Positions 9,057 through 18,729 of a DNA stretch of 64,000 nt are shown one piece after another. Location: assembly GCF_007002745.1 (NCBI RefSeq), contig NZ_SGNY01000006.1:186001-250000 (forward strand), read 5' to 3'. The notes below the pieces were generated by a model, which was not told the DNA's origin, searched no databases, and was given only the letters and a program-made list of their open reading frames with translations. Every line of letters begins with the position of its first letter. Position 1 is the first letter of the stretch. This DNA is from Martinezella rhizogenes (GTDB taxonomy: Bacteria; Pseudomonadota; Alphaproteobacteria; Rhizobiales; Rhizobiaceae). The position numbers and the translations under genes were made by a program.

Positions 9057-9085
9057 TTCATAATCCCGAAGCCGGCGAAAATCAA
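9057..9085 (-). promoter_or_regulatory. Predicted metA promoter
   Basis: On the minus strand, TTGATT (9080-9085) and TATGAA (9057-9062) are separated by exactly 17 bp. Transcription would start near 9050, at the beginning of the SAM-II aptamer. Confidence 0.6.
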
Positions 9086-9147
9086 TATAGGCTGATTTCA
9101 TCGGGTTTCGGCTTTCCCTTTTTGGCTGAGGTGCGATAAGGCAGGGC

Positions 9148-9801
9148 ATGGATAAAGAGCGCTTCACCATTCTGCTTGGCGGCGATGTCACGGTTACCGA
9201 CCGCCTGAAGCTGGCGGTTGCCGATAGCCGCGTGATCGCGGCCGATGGCGGCATGCGCCATGCCGGCCCGCTCGGCCTCAGACCGGAGCTTTGGGTTGGC
9301 GATTTCGATTCCGCCAGTGAAGATCTGCTGGGCTCCTGGCCCGATGTGGAGCGGCAGCCTTACCCGGCCGCAAAGGCCGTGACCGATGGCGAGATCGCGG
9401 TCTCGGAAGCACTCTCCCGTGGGGCGCGTTCGCTGCTGCTGGTGGGGGCGCTTGGAGGCGAGAGAAGCGACCATGCGCTGCAACATCTTCTTTATGCGGT
9501 GGCGCTTGCCGAACGGGGTCTCGACGTGACACTGACGTCAGGCGACGAGGAGGCGCAGCCACTGCTTCCCGGTTCGCTTGATGTTGATCTGCCGGCCGGT
9601 TCGCTGTTTTCCGTGGCCGGATTTACCGCCCTTCAAGGGCTTGATATCGGCAATGTGCGTTATCCGCTTGACGATTTCGCGCTTGCTTTCGGCTCTTCCC
9701 GCACTATTTCCAATGTCGCGAATGGCGGCCCTGTGCATTTCTCGCTGAAAAGCGGCAAAGCCATCGTCCTCGCCCGCCCCTATGATCTGACCGGAGCCTG
9801 A
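9148..9801 (+). CDS. thiN: Thiamine diphosphokinase
   Basis: Transfers diphosphate from ATP to thiamine to make the cofactor TPP in one step. The 217-residue protein has the family's N-terminal Asp-rich pocket ADGGMRH followed by WVGDFDS, the central GALGGERSDHAL motif, and the C-terminal thiamine-binding domain with SNVANGGPVHFSL. It is divergent from metA. The thiamine transporter thiBPQ, under a TPP riboswitch, is 2.5 kb downstream, consistent with thiamine uptake followed by direct diphosphorylation. Its stop is followed four bases later by the TTG start of the ABC-F gene, which suggests co-transcription. Confidence 0.93.
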   Translation: MDKERFTILLGGDVTVTDRLKLAVADSRVIAADGGMRHAGPLGLRPELWVGDFDSASEDLLGSWPDVERQPYPAAKAVTDGEIAVSEALSRGARSLLLVGALGGERSDHALQHLLYAVALAERGLDVTLTSGDEEAQPLLPGSLDVDLPAGSLFSVAGFTALQGLDIGNVRYPLDDFALAFGSSRTISNVANGGPVHFSLKSGKAIVLARPYDLTGA

Positions 9802-9805
9802 CGCC

Positions 9806-11632
9806 TTGGCACCCCCAATTTTGAAACTCGACGATATCAAGCTGACTTTCGGCGTGACCCCGCTGCTCGACGGCGCCAATTTCCAGGTGGAGCCGGGCGA
9901 CCGCATCTGCCTTGTCGGGCGCAACGGCTCGGGTAAATCGACCCTGATGAAGATCGCTGCCGGGCTGGTCGAGGCACAGTCGGGCGAGGTTTTCCGCCAT
10001 CCTTCCGCTACCATCCGTTATCTGGAGCAGGCACCGGATTTTGCCGGTTACGATACCGTTCAGGCCTATGCCGAAGCGGGGCTTGGGCCGGGTGACGACC
10101 CTTATCGGGTGACGTACCTGCTCGAACATCTCGGTCTGACGGGACAGGAAAATCCAGCAAGCCTTTCCGGCGGCGAAGCGCGGCGTGTGGCGCTTGCCCG
10201 CGTCATGGCGCCGGAGCCTGATATTCTGATGCTGGACGAGCCGACCAACCATCTGGACCTGCCCACCATTGAATGGCTTGAAAGCGAATTACAGCAGACG
10301 CGCAGCGCGCTGGTGCTGATTTCGCACGACCGGCGTTTTCTCGAAAAAGTCTCGACCTCGACCGTGTGGCTCGATCGTGGCCAGTCCCGCCGCCTCAATC
10401 GCGGCTTTGCCCATTTCGAGGAATGGCGTGACAAGGTGCTGGAAGAGGAAGAGCTGGAGCAGCACAAGCTCGGCAAGGCCATCGAACGCGAAGAACACTG
10501 GATGCGGTACGGCGTGACCGCGCGGCGCAAGCGCAACATGCGCCGTGTCGGCGAACTTCAGGCCATGCGCGCCGAATATCGCGGCCACAAGGGACCGCAG
10601 GGCTCCGTGCAGGCGACGGCTTCGGACGTGCGCGAATCCGGCAAGCTGGTCATCGAGGCCGAGGCCATCACCAAGGCTTACGATGAGCGCGTGATCGTCG
10701 CGCCGTTTTCGCTCAGGGTGCATCGTGGCGATTGTATCGGTTTCGTCGGGCCGAATGGTGCCGGCAAAACCACACTTTTGAAAATGCTGACCGGCCAGCT
10801 TGAGCCCGATAGCGGAACGGTGAAGCTCGGCACCAATCTGGAAATCGCAACGCTTGACCAGAAGCGTGAGGATCTCAATCCCAACGATACGCTCGCGCAT
10901 TACCTGACTGATGGGCGCGGCGACAATCTGCTGGTCAATGGCGAAGTGAAGCACGTTACGGGCTACATGAAGGATTTCCTGTTCCAGCCGGAACAGGCCC
11001 GCACGCCGATCCGCAACCTCTCTGGCGGCGAGCGCGCCCGTCTTATTCTGGCGCGCATTCTGGCGCGGCCGACCAACCTTTTGATCCTCGACGAGCCGAC
11101 CAACGATCTCGATATCGAAACGCTCGATCTGTTGCAGGAAATCGTTGTGGGTTTTTCCGGCACCGTCATCCTCGTCAGCCACGACCGTGATTTTCTTGAC
11201 CGTACCGTCACCTCCACCATCGCACCCGCCAATCCGGATCAGCCGGATGGACGCTGGATCGAATATGCCGGCGGTTATTCGGATATGATGGCGCAGCGCA
11301 AGGGCGCGGCGGAGGAAAAACGCAAGGCGGAGAAACAGGAAAAAACGAAGGCCGCATCTTCGGCTTCCGCTTCGCAGGAGCCTGCAAAGGCCAAGGGAAA
11401 GCTTTCTTTCAAGCAGAAATTCGCACTCGAAAATCTGCCGAAGGAGATGGAAAAAGCGCAGGGCGAAATCGCAAAACGTGAGCAGCGCATGGCTGATCCC
11501 GCGCTATTCACCAAGGATCCTGCCACATTCAATACGCTGGCGCAGGAAATGACCAAGCTGCGTGAAAAGCTCGAGACCATGGAAGAAGAATGGCTGGAGC
11601 TGGAGATGCTGCGCGAGGAACTGGAAGGCTGA
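9806..11632 (+). CDS. ABC-F family ATPase (Uup-like)
   Basis: A soluble 608-residue protein with two ABC ATPase domains and no membrane domain. Walker A motifs are GRNGSGKST (about residue 37) and GPNGAGKTT (second half); signatures LSGGEARRVALAR and LSGGERARLILAR and Walker B LMLDEPTNHLD / LILDEPTNDLD are intact. A charged coiled-coil C-terminus (about 520-608) follows, as in Uup, which acts at the ribosome or on DNA structures. The start is a TTG at 9806, four bases after the thiN stop, so translation may be coupled. Antibiotic-resistance or translation-rescue roles are known in the family, but the precise subgroup is not certain. Confidence 0.92.
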   Translation: MAPPILKLDDIKLTFGVTPLLDGANFQVEPGDRICLVGRNGSGKSTLMKIAAGLVEAQSGEVFRHPSATIRYLEQAPDFAGYDTVQAYAEAGLGPGDDPYRVTYLLEHLGLTGQENPASLSGGEARRVALARVMAPEPDILMLDEPTNHLDLPTIEWLESELQQTRSALVLISHDRRFLEKVSTSTVWLDRGQSRRLNRGFAHFEEWRDKVLEEEELEQHKLGKAIEREEHWMRYGVTARRKRNMRRVGELQAMRAEYRGHKGPQGSVQATASDVRESGKLVIEAEAITKAYDERVIVAPFSLRVHRGDCIGFVGPNGAGKTTLLKMLTGQLEPDSGTVKLGTNLEIATLDQKREDLNPNDTLAHYLTDGRGDNLLVNGEVKHVTGYMKDFLFQPEQARTPIRNLSGGERARLILARILARPTNLLILDEPTNDLDIETLDLLQEIVVGFSGTVILVSHDRDFLDRTVTSTIAPANPDQPDGRWIEYAGGYSDMMAQRKGAAEEKRKAEKQEKTKAASSASASQEPAKAKGKLSFKQKFALENLPKEMEKAQGEIAKREQRMADPALFTKDPATFNTLAQEMTKLREKLETMEEEWLELEMLREELEG

Positions 11633-11723
11633 AGGCGCTCGTCTTTTGCCGATTGAGCTGTATCCGCCTTTGACAGGGAGGCGGAATTGCCGTTTCCTGT
11701 GCGGGTTCGGAGGAGTTCAGAAA

Positions 11724-12116
11724 ATGCGCATGATCTTCGTCAATCTACCCGTCAAGAATATCGAGACATCCAGAAACTTCTTCACGGCGCTGGGTTTCAG
11801 CTTCAATCCAGAATATTCTGACGATCGAACGCTCTGCATGATCGTGGAGGAGAACATCTTCGTGATGCTGCTCCAGGAAGAGCGTTTTCGCGATTTCATC
11901 AATGGCGATATTGCCGATGCGAAGAGTAGCACCGAAGTGCTGACCTGCCTGTCCGCCGGAAGCCGCGAGGAAATCGACCGGATGATTGCAACCGCACTTG
12001 CCTCCGGTGGCAGCGGCTGGAAACCCGTTCAGGATCACGGCTTCATGTATGCCGGCAGTTTTGAGGATCCTGATGGTCACGTCTGGGAACTGGTGCATAT
12101 GACGGCGCAGGGCTGA
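11724..12116 (+). CDS. VOC (glyoxalase/bleomycin-resistance fold) family protein
   Basis: A 130-residue single-domain vicinal-oxygen-chelate protein. The beta-alpha-beta-beta-beta pattern is visible, starting with FVNLPVKNIETSRNFFTALG and ending with SFEDPDGHVWELVHM, where the C-terminal Glu is a usual metal ligand. The ATG at 11724 is preceded by a good GGAGG; an open frame extends farther upstream into the ABC-F gene, but without a start of similar quality. It resembles the uncharacterised YaeR/PhnB-like enzymes. No substrate can be assigned, and the neighbours do not help. Confidence 0.85.
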   Translation: MRMIFVNLPVKNIETSRNFFTALGFSFNPEYSDDRTLCMIVEENIFVMLLQEERFRDFINGDIADAKSSTEVLTCLSAGSREEIDRMIATALASGGSGWKPVQDHGFMYAGSFEDPDGHVWELVHMTAQG

Positions 12117-12166
12117 CGACAGCCATCTTGCCAATCGCAGACGGCGGGACTACACCATCATCTTGA

Positions 12167-12260
12167 TCTAACGGGGTGTCTTTTGTGCTTGCGTGCAAAA
12201 GGCTGAGAGGCTTGCCAACCCGAAGAACCTGATCCGGTTCATACCGGCGGAGGGATTAGA
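12167..12260 (+). ncRNA. TPP riboswitch (THI box)
   Basis: The conserved elements appear in order: GGGGTGTC, GGCTGAGAGG, ACCCG, AACCTGATCCGG and GGCGGAGGGATTAGA. The P1 stem is closed by TCTAA (12167-12171) with TTAGA (12256-12260). TPP binding is expected to lower expression of thiBPQ. Downstream, AGGGA (12251-12255) could pair with TCCCT (12284-12288) before a T-rich stretch, a possible expression platform. Confidence 0.95.
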
Positions 12261-12309
12261 CGGCTTCAAGGCAGGCGGCTATTTCCCTTTTTGTTTTGAG
12301 GAGATACCC

Positions 12310-13323
12310 GTGCGCCGTCGTCTTTTCCTGAATTCCATCATTGCCGCCTCCCTGTTTCTGCCCGGCCTTGCCGTCGCACAGGACAGGCAGGAGCTGACTG
12401 TCTACACCTATGAGAGCTTCGTTTCCGAATGGGGACCCGGTCCAAAGGTCAAGGAAGCCTTCGAGAAGGTTTGTGGTTGCACGGTCAATTTTATCGGCGT
12501 GGCGGATGGTGTGGCGCTGCTCAACCGCCTGAAACTGGAAGGGACGGGATCCAAGGCGGATGTCGTTGTCGGTCTCGACACCAACCTCGTCGCGGAAGCG
12601 AAACAGACCGGCCTTTTCGATGTCAGCGGCATCGATACGTCGGCGGCCAAGGTGCCGGGTGGTTATGAGGACGATGTCTTCGTCCCCTACGATTATGGGC
12701 ATTTCGCGGTCATCTATGACACGCAGACGGTAAAAAACCCGCCGGCGAGCCTGAAAGAACTGGTGGACGGCGATCCTTCGCAGAAGATCGCCATTCAGGA
12801 TCCGCGTACCTCCACGCCGGGGCTTGGGCTACTTCTGTGGGTGAAATCGGTATATGGAGACAAGGCTCCCGAGGCCTGGGCGAAGCTCAGGAAACGCATC
12901 CTGACCGTCACACCGGGCTGGTCGGAATCCTACGGTCTCTTCACCAAGGGTGAGGTGCCGATGGTGCTTTCCTACACCACTTCGCCCGCCTATCACATGG
13001 TCGCCGAAAAGACGGATCGCTATCAGGCTGCCTCCTTTTCGGAGGGGCATTACATCCAGATCGAAGTGGCTGGCCTTCTCAAAAACGCACCGCACAAGGA
13101 GTTGGCAAAGCAGTTTCTGGCTTTCACGCTCACATCAGGTTTTCAGGATGCCATTCCCGAAAACAACTGGATGATGCCGGTTGCGGCGACATCGAAACCT
13201 TTGCCCGAGGCGTTTTCCAAACTCGTCGTGCCTGCCAAGACCTTTCTGATGGATCCGGAAGAGGTGGCGAAGAACCGCAAGGCCTGGATCGACGAATGGC
13301 TTGCGGCCATGAGCATGAATTGA
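12310..13323 (+). CDS. thiB: Thiamine ABC transporter, periplasmic binding protein
   Basis: Periplasmic solute-binding protein of the ThiBPQ importer for thiamine and its phosphates. With the GTG start at 12310, which has GAGGAGA just upstream, it is 337 residues. A signal peptide is visible ([16 protein letters not shown], cleavage near AVA-QD at residue 23), followed by [16 protein letters not shown], the family start, and the ligand-region motif [10 protein letters not shown]. An upstream in-frame codon would run back into the riboswitch and is rejected. It is the first gene of the thiBPQ operon under the TPP riboswitch. Confidence 0.94.
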   Translation: MRRRLFLNSIIAASLFLPGLAVAQDRQELTVYTYESFVSEWGPGPKVKEAFEKVCGCTVNFIGVADGVALLNRLKLEGTGSKADVVVGLDTNLVAEAKQTGLFDVSGIDTSAAKVPGGYEDDVFVPYDYGHFAVIYDTQTVKNPPASLKELVDGDPSQKIAIQDPRTSTPGLGLLLWVKSVYGDKAPEAWAKLRKRILTVTPGWSESYGLFTKGEVPMVLSYTTSPAYHMVAEKTDRYQAASFSEGHYIQIEVAGLLKNAPHKELAKQFLAFTLTSGFQDAIPENNWMMPVAATSKPLPEAFSKLVVPAKTFLMDPEEVAKNRKAWIDEWLAAMSMN

Positions 13324-13342
13324 GGAAAAGGCACGCCCACCC

Positions 13343-14983
13343 ATGATGCTGCGTCGCGATTACCGGCGATCCATTGTTTTCGGAACGGCGGCCTTTGCCG
13401 CCGTTTTCCTGTTCATAGCGCTCGCCGTTGCGGCCCTCCTGTCTTTCGATGCCGGCGCATCGGCTGCGGGCATCATGGATACCTATACGCTGCGTATCCT
13501 GCGCTTCACGCTTTATCAGGCAATGCTCTCCACCTTCCTGTCCATCGTTCTCGGCCTGCCGGTGGCGCTGGCGCTCGCCCGACGGCGGGATTTTTGGGGA
13601 AGGATATGGATTATCAGGCTGATGGCGGTGCCGATGGGGCTGCCGGTCATTGTCGGCGCATTCGGCATTATCGCCATCTGGGGCAGGCAGGGTGTCTTGA
13701 ATACGGCTCTCGTTTTTGCCGGCGCGGAGCAACCCTTCAGCATTTACGGCCTTTCCGGAATTCTTATCGCACACGTGTTCTTCAATCTGCCGCTCTGCGT
13801 GCGGCTGATGCTTGCCGGACTGGAGCGCATTCCGGGTGAATATTGGCGCATGGCGGCAAGCCTGGGCATGGGGCCGGTTTCAACTTTCCGCTTCATCGAA
13901 TGGCCGGCGATTTCGCGGCTTGTTCCCGGTATTGCCGGACTTGTCTTCATGCTGTGCGCCACCAGCTTCACGCTGGTGCTGCTGCTTGGTGGTGGCCCGG
14001 CAGCCACGACACTGGAGGTGGCGATCTATCAGGCGCTGCGGTTCGATTTCGATCCGCAGCGGGCGATCGCGCTTTCAGTTTTACAGATTGTCCTTACCGC
14101 AATCCTGCTTGGCCTTCTTGCCTTTCTGCCATCGCCGGAAGCGGAAATCGCCTCGCTTGGGCGGCCCCTTCGCCGCTTCGATGGCAAAGGGGCTGGTGCA
14201 CGTCTCTGGGACGGGGCGGCGATCATTCTTGCGGTTCTGCTGATTGGACTGCCGCTTGTGGCCGTAGCCGTCTCAGGCTTGAGTGCCGACCTGCCGCGCC
14301 TTCTGTCAGCACCGATCTTTTTGCGAGCGGCCGCCACCAGCCTTGCCATTGCCGTGCTCTCCGCAACTCTCGTCGTGCTCTGCTGTTTTGCGATCATCAG
14401 TGCGCGTCAGGCCGTTGTTTCACGGCGGCGGGCGGTTCGGCCGTTGCGCTTTCTGTCCGCCACACTCGGTGCGGGGTCTTCGCTTGTACTGCTGGTGCCG
14501 CCCGTTGTGCTCGGAAGCGGCTGGTTTCTGTTGTTGCGGCCCCTCGGTGATGTCAGCTTTTATGCGCCGGTTCTCGTGGCGATCATCAATATGCTGATGG
14601 CGCTGCCGCTTGCCATGCGGGTGCTGGAGCCGGCCTTTAACAGCCATTTTCTACGCACCGGCCGGCTTTCCGCCAGTCTTGGGCTACAGGGGCTGACGCG
14701 GCTGCGATTTGCCGATCTGCCGGTTCTGTGGCGGCCCCTGGCGATGGCGTTTTCCTTTGCCATGGCCCTGTCCCTCGGCGATCTCGGGGCGGTTGCCCTG
14801 TTCGGGTCGGAAAGTTTCGTCACCTTGCCATGGCTCGTTTATAGCAATATGGGCAGCTACCGCACCAATGACGCTGCCGGATACGCGTTTATCCTTGGTG
14901 TCGTCTGCCTGTTGCTTGCCGCAGGCGGCGTTTCACGACAGTCACAATCACCAGGGGCGCAATCAGCAAAGGCAACCATATGA
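13343..14983 (+). CDS. thiP: Thiamine ABC transporter permease
   Basis: The 546-residue inner-membrane permease ThiP, a fused double permease with about twelve membrane segments. Two EAA-type loops for docking the ATPase are present, one near [15 protein letters not shown] and one near [15 protein letters not shown]. It begins 19 bp after thiB with GAGGAAAAGG upstream, and its stop overlaps the thiQ start as ATGA. The fusion of two permease halves is normal for ThiP. Confidence 0.94.
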   Translation: MMLRRDYRRSIVFGTAAFAAVFLFIALAVAALLSFDAGASAAGIMDTYTLRILRFTLYQAMLSTFLSIVLGLPVALALARRRDFWGRIWIIRLMAVPMGLPVIVGAFGIIAIWGRQGVLNTALVFAGAEQPFSIYGLSGILIAHVFFNLPLCVRLMLAGLERIPGEYWRMAASLGMGPVSTFRFIEWPAISRLVPGIAGLVFMLCATSFTLVLLLGGGPAATTLEVAIYQALRFDFDPQRAIALSVLQIVLTAILLGLLAFLPSPEAEIASLGRPLRRFDGKGAGARLWDGAAIILAVLLIGLPLVAVAVSGLSADLPRLLSAPIFLRAAATSLAIAVLSATLVVLCCFAIISARQAVVSRRRAVRPLRFLSATLGAGSSLVLLVPPVVLGSGWFLLLRPLGDVSFYAPVLVAIINMLMALPLAMRVLEPAFNSHFLRTGRLSASLGLQGLTRLRFADLPVLWRPLAMAFSFAMALSLGDLGAVALFGSESFVTLPWLVYSNMGSYRTNDAAGYAFILGVVCLLLAAGGVSRQSQSPGAQSAKATI

Positions 14984-15696
14984 CCGGTGATGATTTCGCA
15001 GTTCGACTGGACAGGGTCAGGCTGCTGCTTGGAACGCAGGATTTCGATCTGGATTGCAACTTTCCACAAGGCCTGGTGACCGCCGTTGTCGGCGCATCCG
15101 GTTCGGGCAAGTCGACGCTTCTCAATCTGGTCGCTGGTTTCGAAGCGCCTGATTTCGGTCGTGTGCTGATCGGTGGGCGGGACATGACGGCGCTCGATCC
15201 TTCCGAAAGGCCTGTTTCATCGATCTTTCAGGATAATAATCTTTTCGCCCATCTCGATATTTTCACCAATGTCGCGCTCGGCGTCAGTCCGGGGCTGAAA
15301 TTGCAGGCACAAGACCGGAGTAACATCGAGATGGCGCTGGCGCGCGTTGGTCTTGCGGGTTTTGACAGGCGCCTGCCCGGCACGCTTTCCGGCGGCGAAA
15401 GACAAAGGGCGGCTCTGGCACGTGCGCTGGTGAGGAAAAAACCGGTCATGCTGCTGGATGAGCCTTTCGCCGCGCTCGATCCGGGACTGCGCGCAGGCAT
15501 GACCTCCCTGCTTCTCGACTTGCATGCCGAAACAAAAAATACGGTGATTATTGTCTCACACCATCCGGACGACATAAAAAAGCTGGCGCAGCGGGTGGTT
15601 TTTCTTGATCGCGGCCGCGTTGTCTACACCGGCCCGACCGCAGATTTCTTTGCCACACAAAATGTGAAGGCGGTGGACAGTTTTCTGAACGGCTGA
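14980..15696 (+). CDS. thiQ: Thiamine ABC transporter ATP-binding protein
   Basis: The ATPase that drives ThiBP-mediated thiamine import. The 238-residue protein has Walker [10 protein letters not shown], the signature [15 protein letters not shown], Walker [12 protein letters not shown] and a switch histidine in VSHHPDD. Its ATG overlaps the thiP stop by four bases, indicating coupled translation. No clear terminator follows; about 240 bp separate it from the next gene. Confidence 0.94.
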   Translation: MTGDDFAVRLDRVRLLLGTQDFDLDCNFPQGLVTAVVGASGSGKSTLLNLVAGFEAPDFGRVLIGGRDMTALDPSERPVSSIFQDNNLFAHLDIFTNVALGVSPGLKLQAQDRSNIEMALARVGLAGFDRRLPGTLSGGERQRAALARALVRKKPVMLLDEPFAALDPGLRAGMTSLLLDLHAETKNTVIIVSHHPDDIKKLAQRVVFLDRGRVVYTGPTADFFATQNVKAVDSFLNG

Positions 15697-15937
15697 TCGC
15701 CTTATTTTCGACGCGTGCCGCTGGCAATCGCTTTAGATGACTTCAATGGCGCTAATTTGCACTTGCCAGTTTCAAGTTGTTGCCCGAGAAAAGACGGGAA
15801 TTATTGCGTTCTTCAGGAATATTCCGGACTTGATGGATCGTTTTTACCGTATCGGCATTCATGGCTCGTTGGGGCGAATCTGTTATTCTGGTCTGCAATT
15901 AACGGATGATCAGGAACGTTAGGGGCAGGCATAGAGA

Positions 15938-17464
15938 ATGAGAAATAGCATGACTGCACAGTGGAGGTTCTTCTCCCGTTCAGGCCTTCGCCGTTCGGGC
16001 AGGATGGCTGCTGCCTGGTCCGTGCTGACGGCGTCTGCCGTATTCCTGTCGTCGTGCCAGTCCCTGTTCAGCCCTGCCTACCAGTCCACATTGCGCCCAT
16101 CGGACAATCCGCAGACCGTGGAAGAGGTGCAGAAGAACGATCCCCGTGCGCAGATGGGTGCACGCGAACATCCGCGCATCGTGGCGAGTTATGGCGGCGA
16201 ATATCGTGACGCCAAGACCGAACGGCTTGTTGCCCGCATCGCCGGCGCGCTGACGGCTGTTTCGGAGAATCCGCAGCAGTCCTATCGCATCACCATCTTG
16301 AACTCGCCTGCCATCAACGCCTTTGCTTTGCCGGGCGGATATCTTTACGTGACGCGCGGGCTTCTGGCGCTCGCCAATGACGCCTCGGAAGTGGCCGCCG
16401 TGCTTTCGCATGAGATGGGCCATGTCACCGCCAATCACGGCATCGAGCGTCAGCGCCGGGAAGAGGCGGAGGTGATCGCCAGCCGTGTGGTCGCGGAGGT
16501 TCTGTCGAGCGATCTGGCCGGCAAGCAGGCGCTTGCACGCGGCAAGCTTCGGCTCGCTGCCTTCTCGCGCCAACAGGAATTGCAGGCGGATGTCATCGGT
16601 GTGCGCATGTTGGGCGAGGCCGGTTACGACCCATTCGCATCGCCGCGTTTTCTGGATTCCATGGCGGCCTATGCACGGTTTTCCTCGGCTGATCCCGAAA
16701 ACGACCAGAGCCTCGACTTCCTTTCCAGCCACCCCAACACGCCGCAGCGCATTGAGCTTGCGCGCCGCCATGCCCGTGCCTTCGGCCAGGAAGGTCAGGT
16801 TGGGGATCGTGGACGTGACTGGTTCCTGGATGGCATAGACGGTCTGCTTTACGGCGACAGCCCGCAGGAAGGGTATGTCCGGGGTCAGACGTTCCTCCAC
16901 GGAACGCTTGGCATCCGTTTTGACGTGCCGGAAGGTTTCGTCATCGACAACAAGGTGGAAGCCGTTCTGGCCACAGGACCCGGCGATATGGCGATCCGTT
17001 TCGACGGCGTGGCCGATCCGAAACAGACCACCCTTGCCAATTACCTGACCAGCGGCTGGGTTGCCGGTCTCTTGCCGGAAACCGTCAAGGAAACGCAGAT
17101 CAATGGTCTGGAGGCCGCGACAGCCCGGGCAAGTGCGGATAAATGGGATTTCGACGTGACCGTCATTCGTGTCGGCCAGCAGATATTCCGGTTCCTGACG
17201 GCGGTGCCGAAGGGCAATGCGCAGCTTGATTCCATCGCCAATGTGCTGCGCACGAGCTTCCGCAAGATGACCCCGCAGGAAATCGCATCGCTGAAGCCGT
17301 TGCGCGTGCGCGTGGTGACGGTGAAGTCCGGCGAAACCGTGGCGACGATCGCTGCGCGAATGATGGGAACCGAGCGCAAGCTCGATATGTTCCGCATGAT
17401 CAACGCGATGAGCGCCACCGCCACGCTTCAACCCGGCCAGCGCGTGAAGATCATTTCGGAATAA
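15938..17464 (+). CDS. M48 family metalloprotease lipoprotein with C-terminal LysM-like domain
   Basis: A predicted outer-membrane or periplasmic zinc protease of 508 residues. A signal with lipobox LSSC (Cys40) is followed by a peptidase M48 domain with HEMGH at residues 158-162 and a third ligand in QELQADVIG, as in BepA-like proteins. The C-terminal part (about 325-508) ends in a LysM-like segment (KSGETVATIAARM to LQPGQRVKI), suggesting peptidoglycan contact. A start at Met23 (16004) would give a more usual signal length. The family trims or degrades misassembled outer-membrane proteins; that role here is inference. Confidence 0.88.
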   Translation: MRNSMTAQWRFFSRSGLRRSGRMAAAWSVLTASAVFLSSCQSLFSPAYQSTLRPSDNPQTVEEVQKNDPRAQMGAREHPRIVASYGGEYRDAKTERLVARIAGALTAVSENPQQSYRITILNSPAINAFALPGGYLYVTRGLLALANDASEVAAVLSHEMGHVTANHGIERQRREEAEVIASRVVAEVLSSDLAGKQALARGKLRLAAFSRQQELQADVIGVRMLGEAGYDPFASPRFLDSMAAYARFSSADPENDQSLDFLSSHPNTPQRIELARRHARAFGQEGQVGDRGRDWFLDGIDGLLYGDSPQEGYVRGQTFLHGTLGIRFDVPEGFVIDNKVEAVLATGPGDMAIRFDGVADPKQTTLANYLTSGWVAGLLPETVKETQINGLEAATARASADKWDFDVTVIRVGQQIFRFLTAVPKGNAQLDSIANVLRTSFRKMTPQEIASLKPLRVRVVTVKSGETVATIAARMMGTERKLDMFRMINAMSATATLQPGQRVKIISE

Positions 17465-17468
17465 GATC

Positions 17469-18110
17469 TCAGCTCGCCGTTACCTCACATAGGTAGGCGT
17501 GAACGAGTGAGGTCATTTCCCGCCTGATCCTGGGTGACTGCAATTCCCCGCGCCTGGCGGCGTTGTGAATGATGCCGTCAATGGCGTCGGACACGATCAG
17601 AGCGGCAGTCCGGCTGTCCATCGCTGATCCGGCTGGTAGGTGGGCCGTTATCGCTGCCGAATAAAGACCGAGATATTCCTTTTCAAAAGCGCTGTTGGGA
17701 TCATTCATTTCCGCGTGGCTGGGTGCGTCATCCAGCAGGACTTTATGAAGTCCGGGATGGAGGCTGTGCACAGCGACCATGCCGGCCACCAGTTCTTCTA
17801 CGAATTGGAGGAGCGATTGCCTTTGCTTAGTGACGCTCTTCATGACCGCGAGGCAATCTTCAAGGTGGCGATGGCGCACCGCTTCGACAATCGAAACCTT
17901 GTCCGGGAAATATTGATATAGCGAGCCGATGCTGACACCGGCGGTTTCCGCCACCCTGTTTGTGGTGAAACCCGCCCAGCCATGATCGCTTAAAATGCGA
18001 GCAGCCGCGTGGACAACGGCATCAACGGTGGCTTTTGAGCGCTCCTGGCGCGGCTCTTTGCGCATCGCGGTCTTTCGTTTTGCAATGCGAGTAGACAAGG
18101 CATCCTCCAT
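17469..18110 (-). CDS. TetR family transcriptional regulator
   Basis: A 213-residue TetR-type repressor. The N-terminal helix-turn-helix (about residues 20-65) contains TTNRVAETAGVSIGSLYQYF, the hallmark of the family; the remaining helices form a ligand domain with no clear assignment. A start at Met16 (18065) is also possible because the first residues are variable. It is divergent from the DinB-family gene, 52 bp away, so it may regulate that gene and itself. It ends four bp past the convergent protease gene. Confidence 0.88.
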   Translation of the reverse strand: MEDALSTRIAKRKTAMRKEPRQERSKATVDAVVHAAARILSDHGWAGFTTNRVAETAGVSIGSLYQYFPDKVSIVEAVRHRHLEDCLAVMKSVTKQRQSLLQFVEELVAGMVAVHSLHPGLHKVLLDDAPSHAEMNDPNSAFEKEYLGLYSAAITAHLPAGSAMDSRTAALIVSDAIDGIIHNAARRGELQSPRIRREMTSLVHAYLCEVTAS

Positions 18111-18162
18111 GGCGAAAATATAAACATAGTGCTCACATTTTCAGGATGTAAAGGATATTGTC

Positions 18163-18672
18163 ATGATGGACCTGCTCAGGAGTTTGCTCGGCTATCACGC
18201 ATGGGCGAACAGTGATTTGTTCGAGAAGCTGCAACAACTCGATCCCGAGCAAAATGCCTCCCAGCGGCACACGGCAATTCGGTTGATCAATCACTATTAT
18301 GTTGTCGCGAGAATTTTTGCGGGTCACCTCACCGGAACGGCGCATGGCTTTGTCTCTGACAATACAGAGGCAACGCCGGAATTGAATGATCTTGCAAGGG
18401 ATGTCGCAGCTCTGGACGGCTGGTATCTCGACTATATCGAGAAAACATCGCCCGCATCGCTTGGCGAATTTGTCGCCTTCACCTTCACTGATGGTGACAA
18501 AGGTTACATGTCCCGTGCCGAAATGATCTCACACGTGGTCCTGCATGCCGGCATTCACCGAGGCGAGGTTGCGCGCATCCTGACCCAACTCTCAATTACG
18601 CCGCCCTGGGATACATTTGCCGTGTTCGTGCACGGTACGCAGCCACAACGGCGTTTGCAGGGCGCGCAATAA
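18163..18672 (+). CDS. DinB family protein
   Basis: A 169-residue four-helix-bundle protein of the DinB/YfiT-like superfamily, which commonly binds a metal through three histidines and may act as a thiol transferase. The expected histidines are present: one in INHYYVVARI and two in VVLHAGIHRGEV. The N-terminal LLGYHAWAN pattern is also typical. It is divergently transcribed from a TetR gene that may control it, and is followed by a strong bidirectional terminator. The actual reaction is unknown. Confidence 0.86.
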   Translation: MMDLLRSLLGYHAWANSDLFEKLQQLDPEQNASQRHTAIRLINHYYVVARIFAGHLTGTAHGFVSDNTEATPELNDLARDVAALDGWYLDYIEKTSPASLGEFVAFTFTDGDKGYMSRAEMISHVVLHAGIHRGEVARILTQLSITPPWDTFAVFVHGTQPQRRLQGAQ

Positions 18673-18708
18673 AAAGCCACCCGCCCCGGTTTGGAGCGGG
18701 TGGCTTTT
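18672..18708. terminator. Bidirectional terminator between dinB-like gene and leuC
   Basis: A perfect 13-bp stem with A-rich and T-rich ends (18672-18684 with 18696-18708) lies between the convergent DinB-family gene and leuC, giving T-runs in both directions. Confidence 0.9.
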
Positions 18709-18729
18709 CTAATGGCTGGCTTCAGGCTC

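Noticed and set aside
12193-12309. N-terminal extension of ThiB into the riboswitch
   Set aside because: The extension would translate the TPP aptamer; the GTG at 12310 has a strong ribosome site and begins a proper signal peptide.
15715-15922. Two short open frames between thiQ and the M48 protease gene
   Set aside because: Overlapping in different frames, without good starts or recognisable sequence; taken as non-coding.
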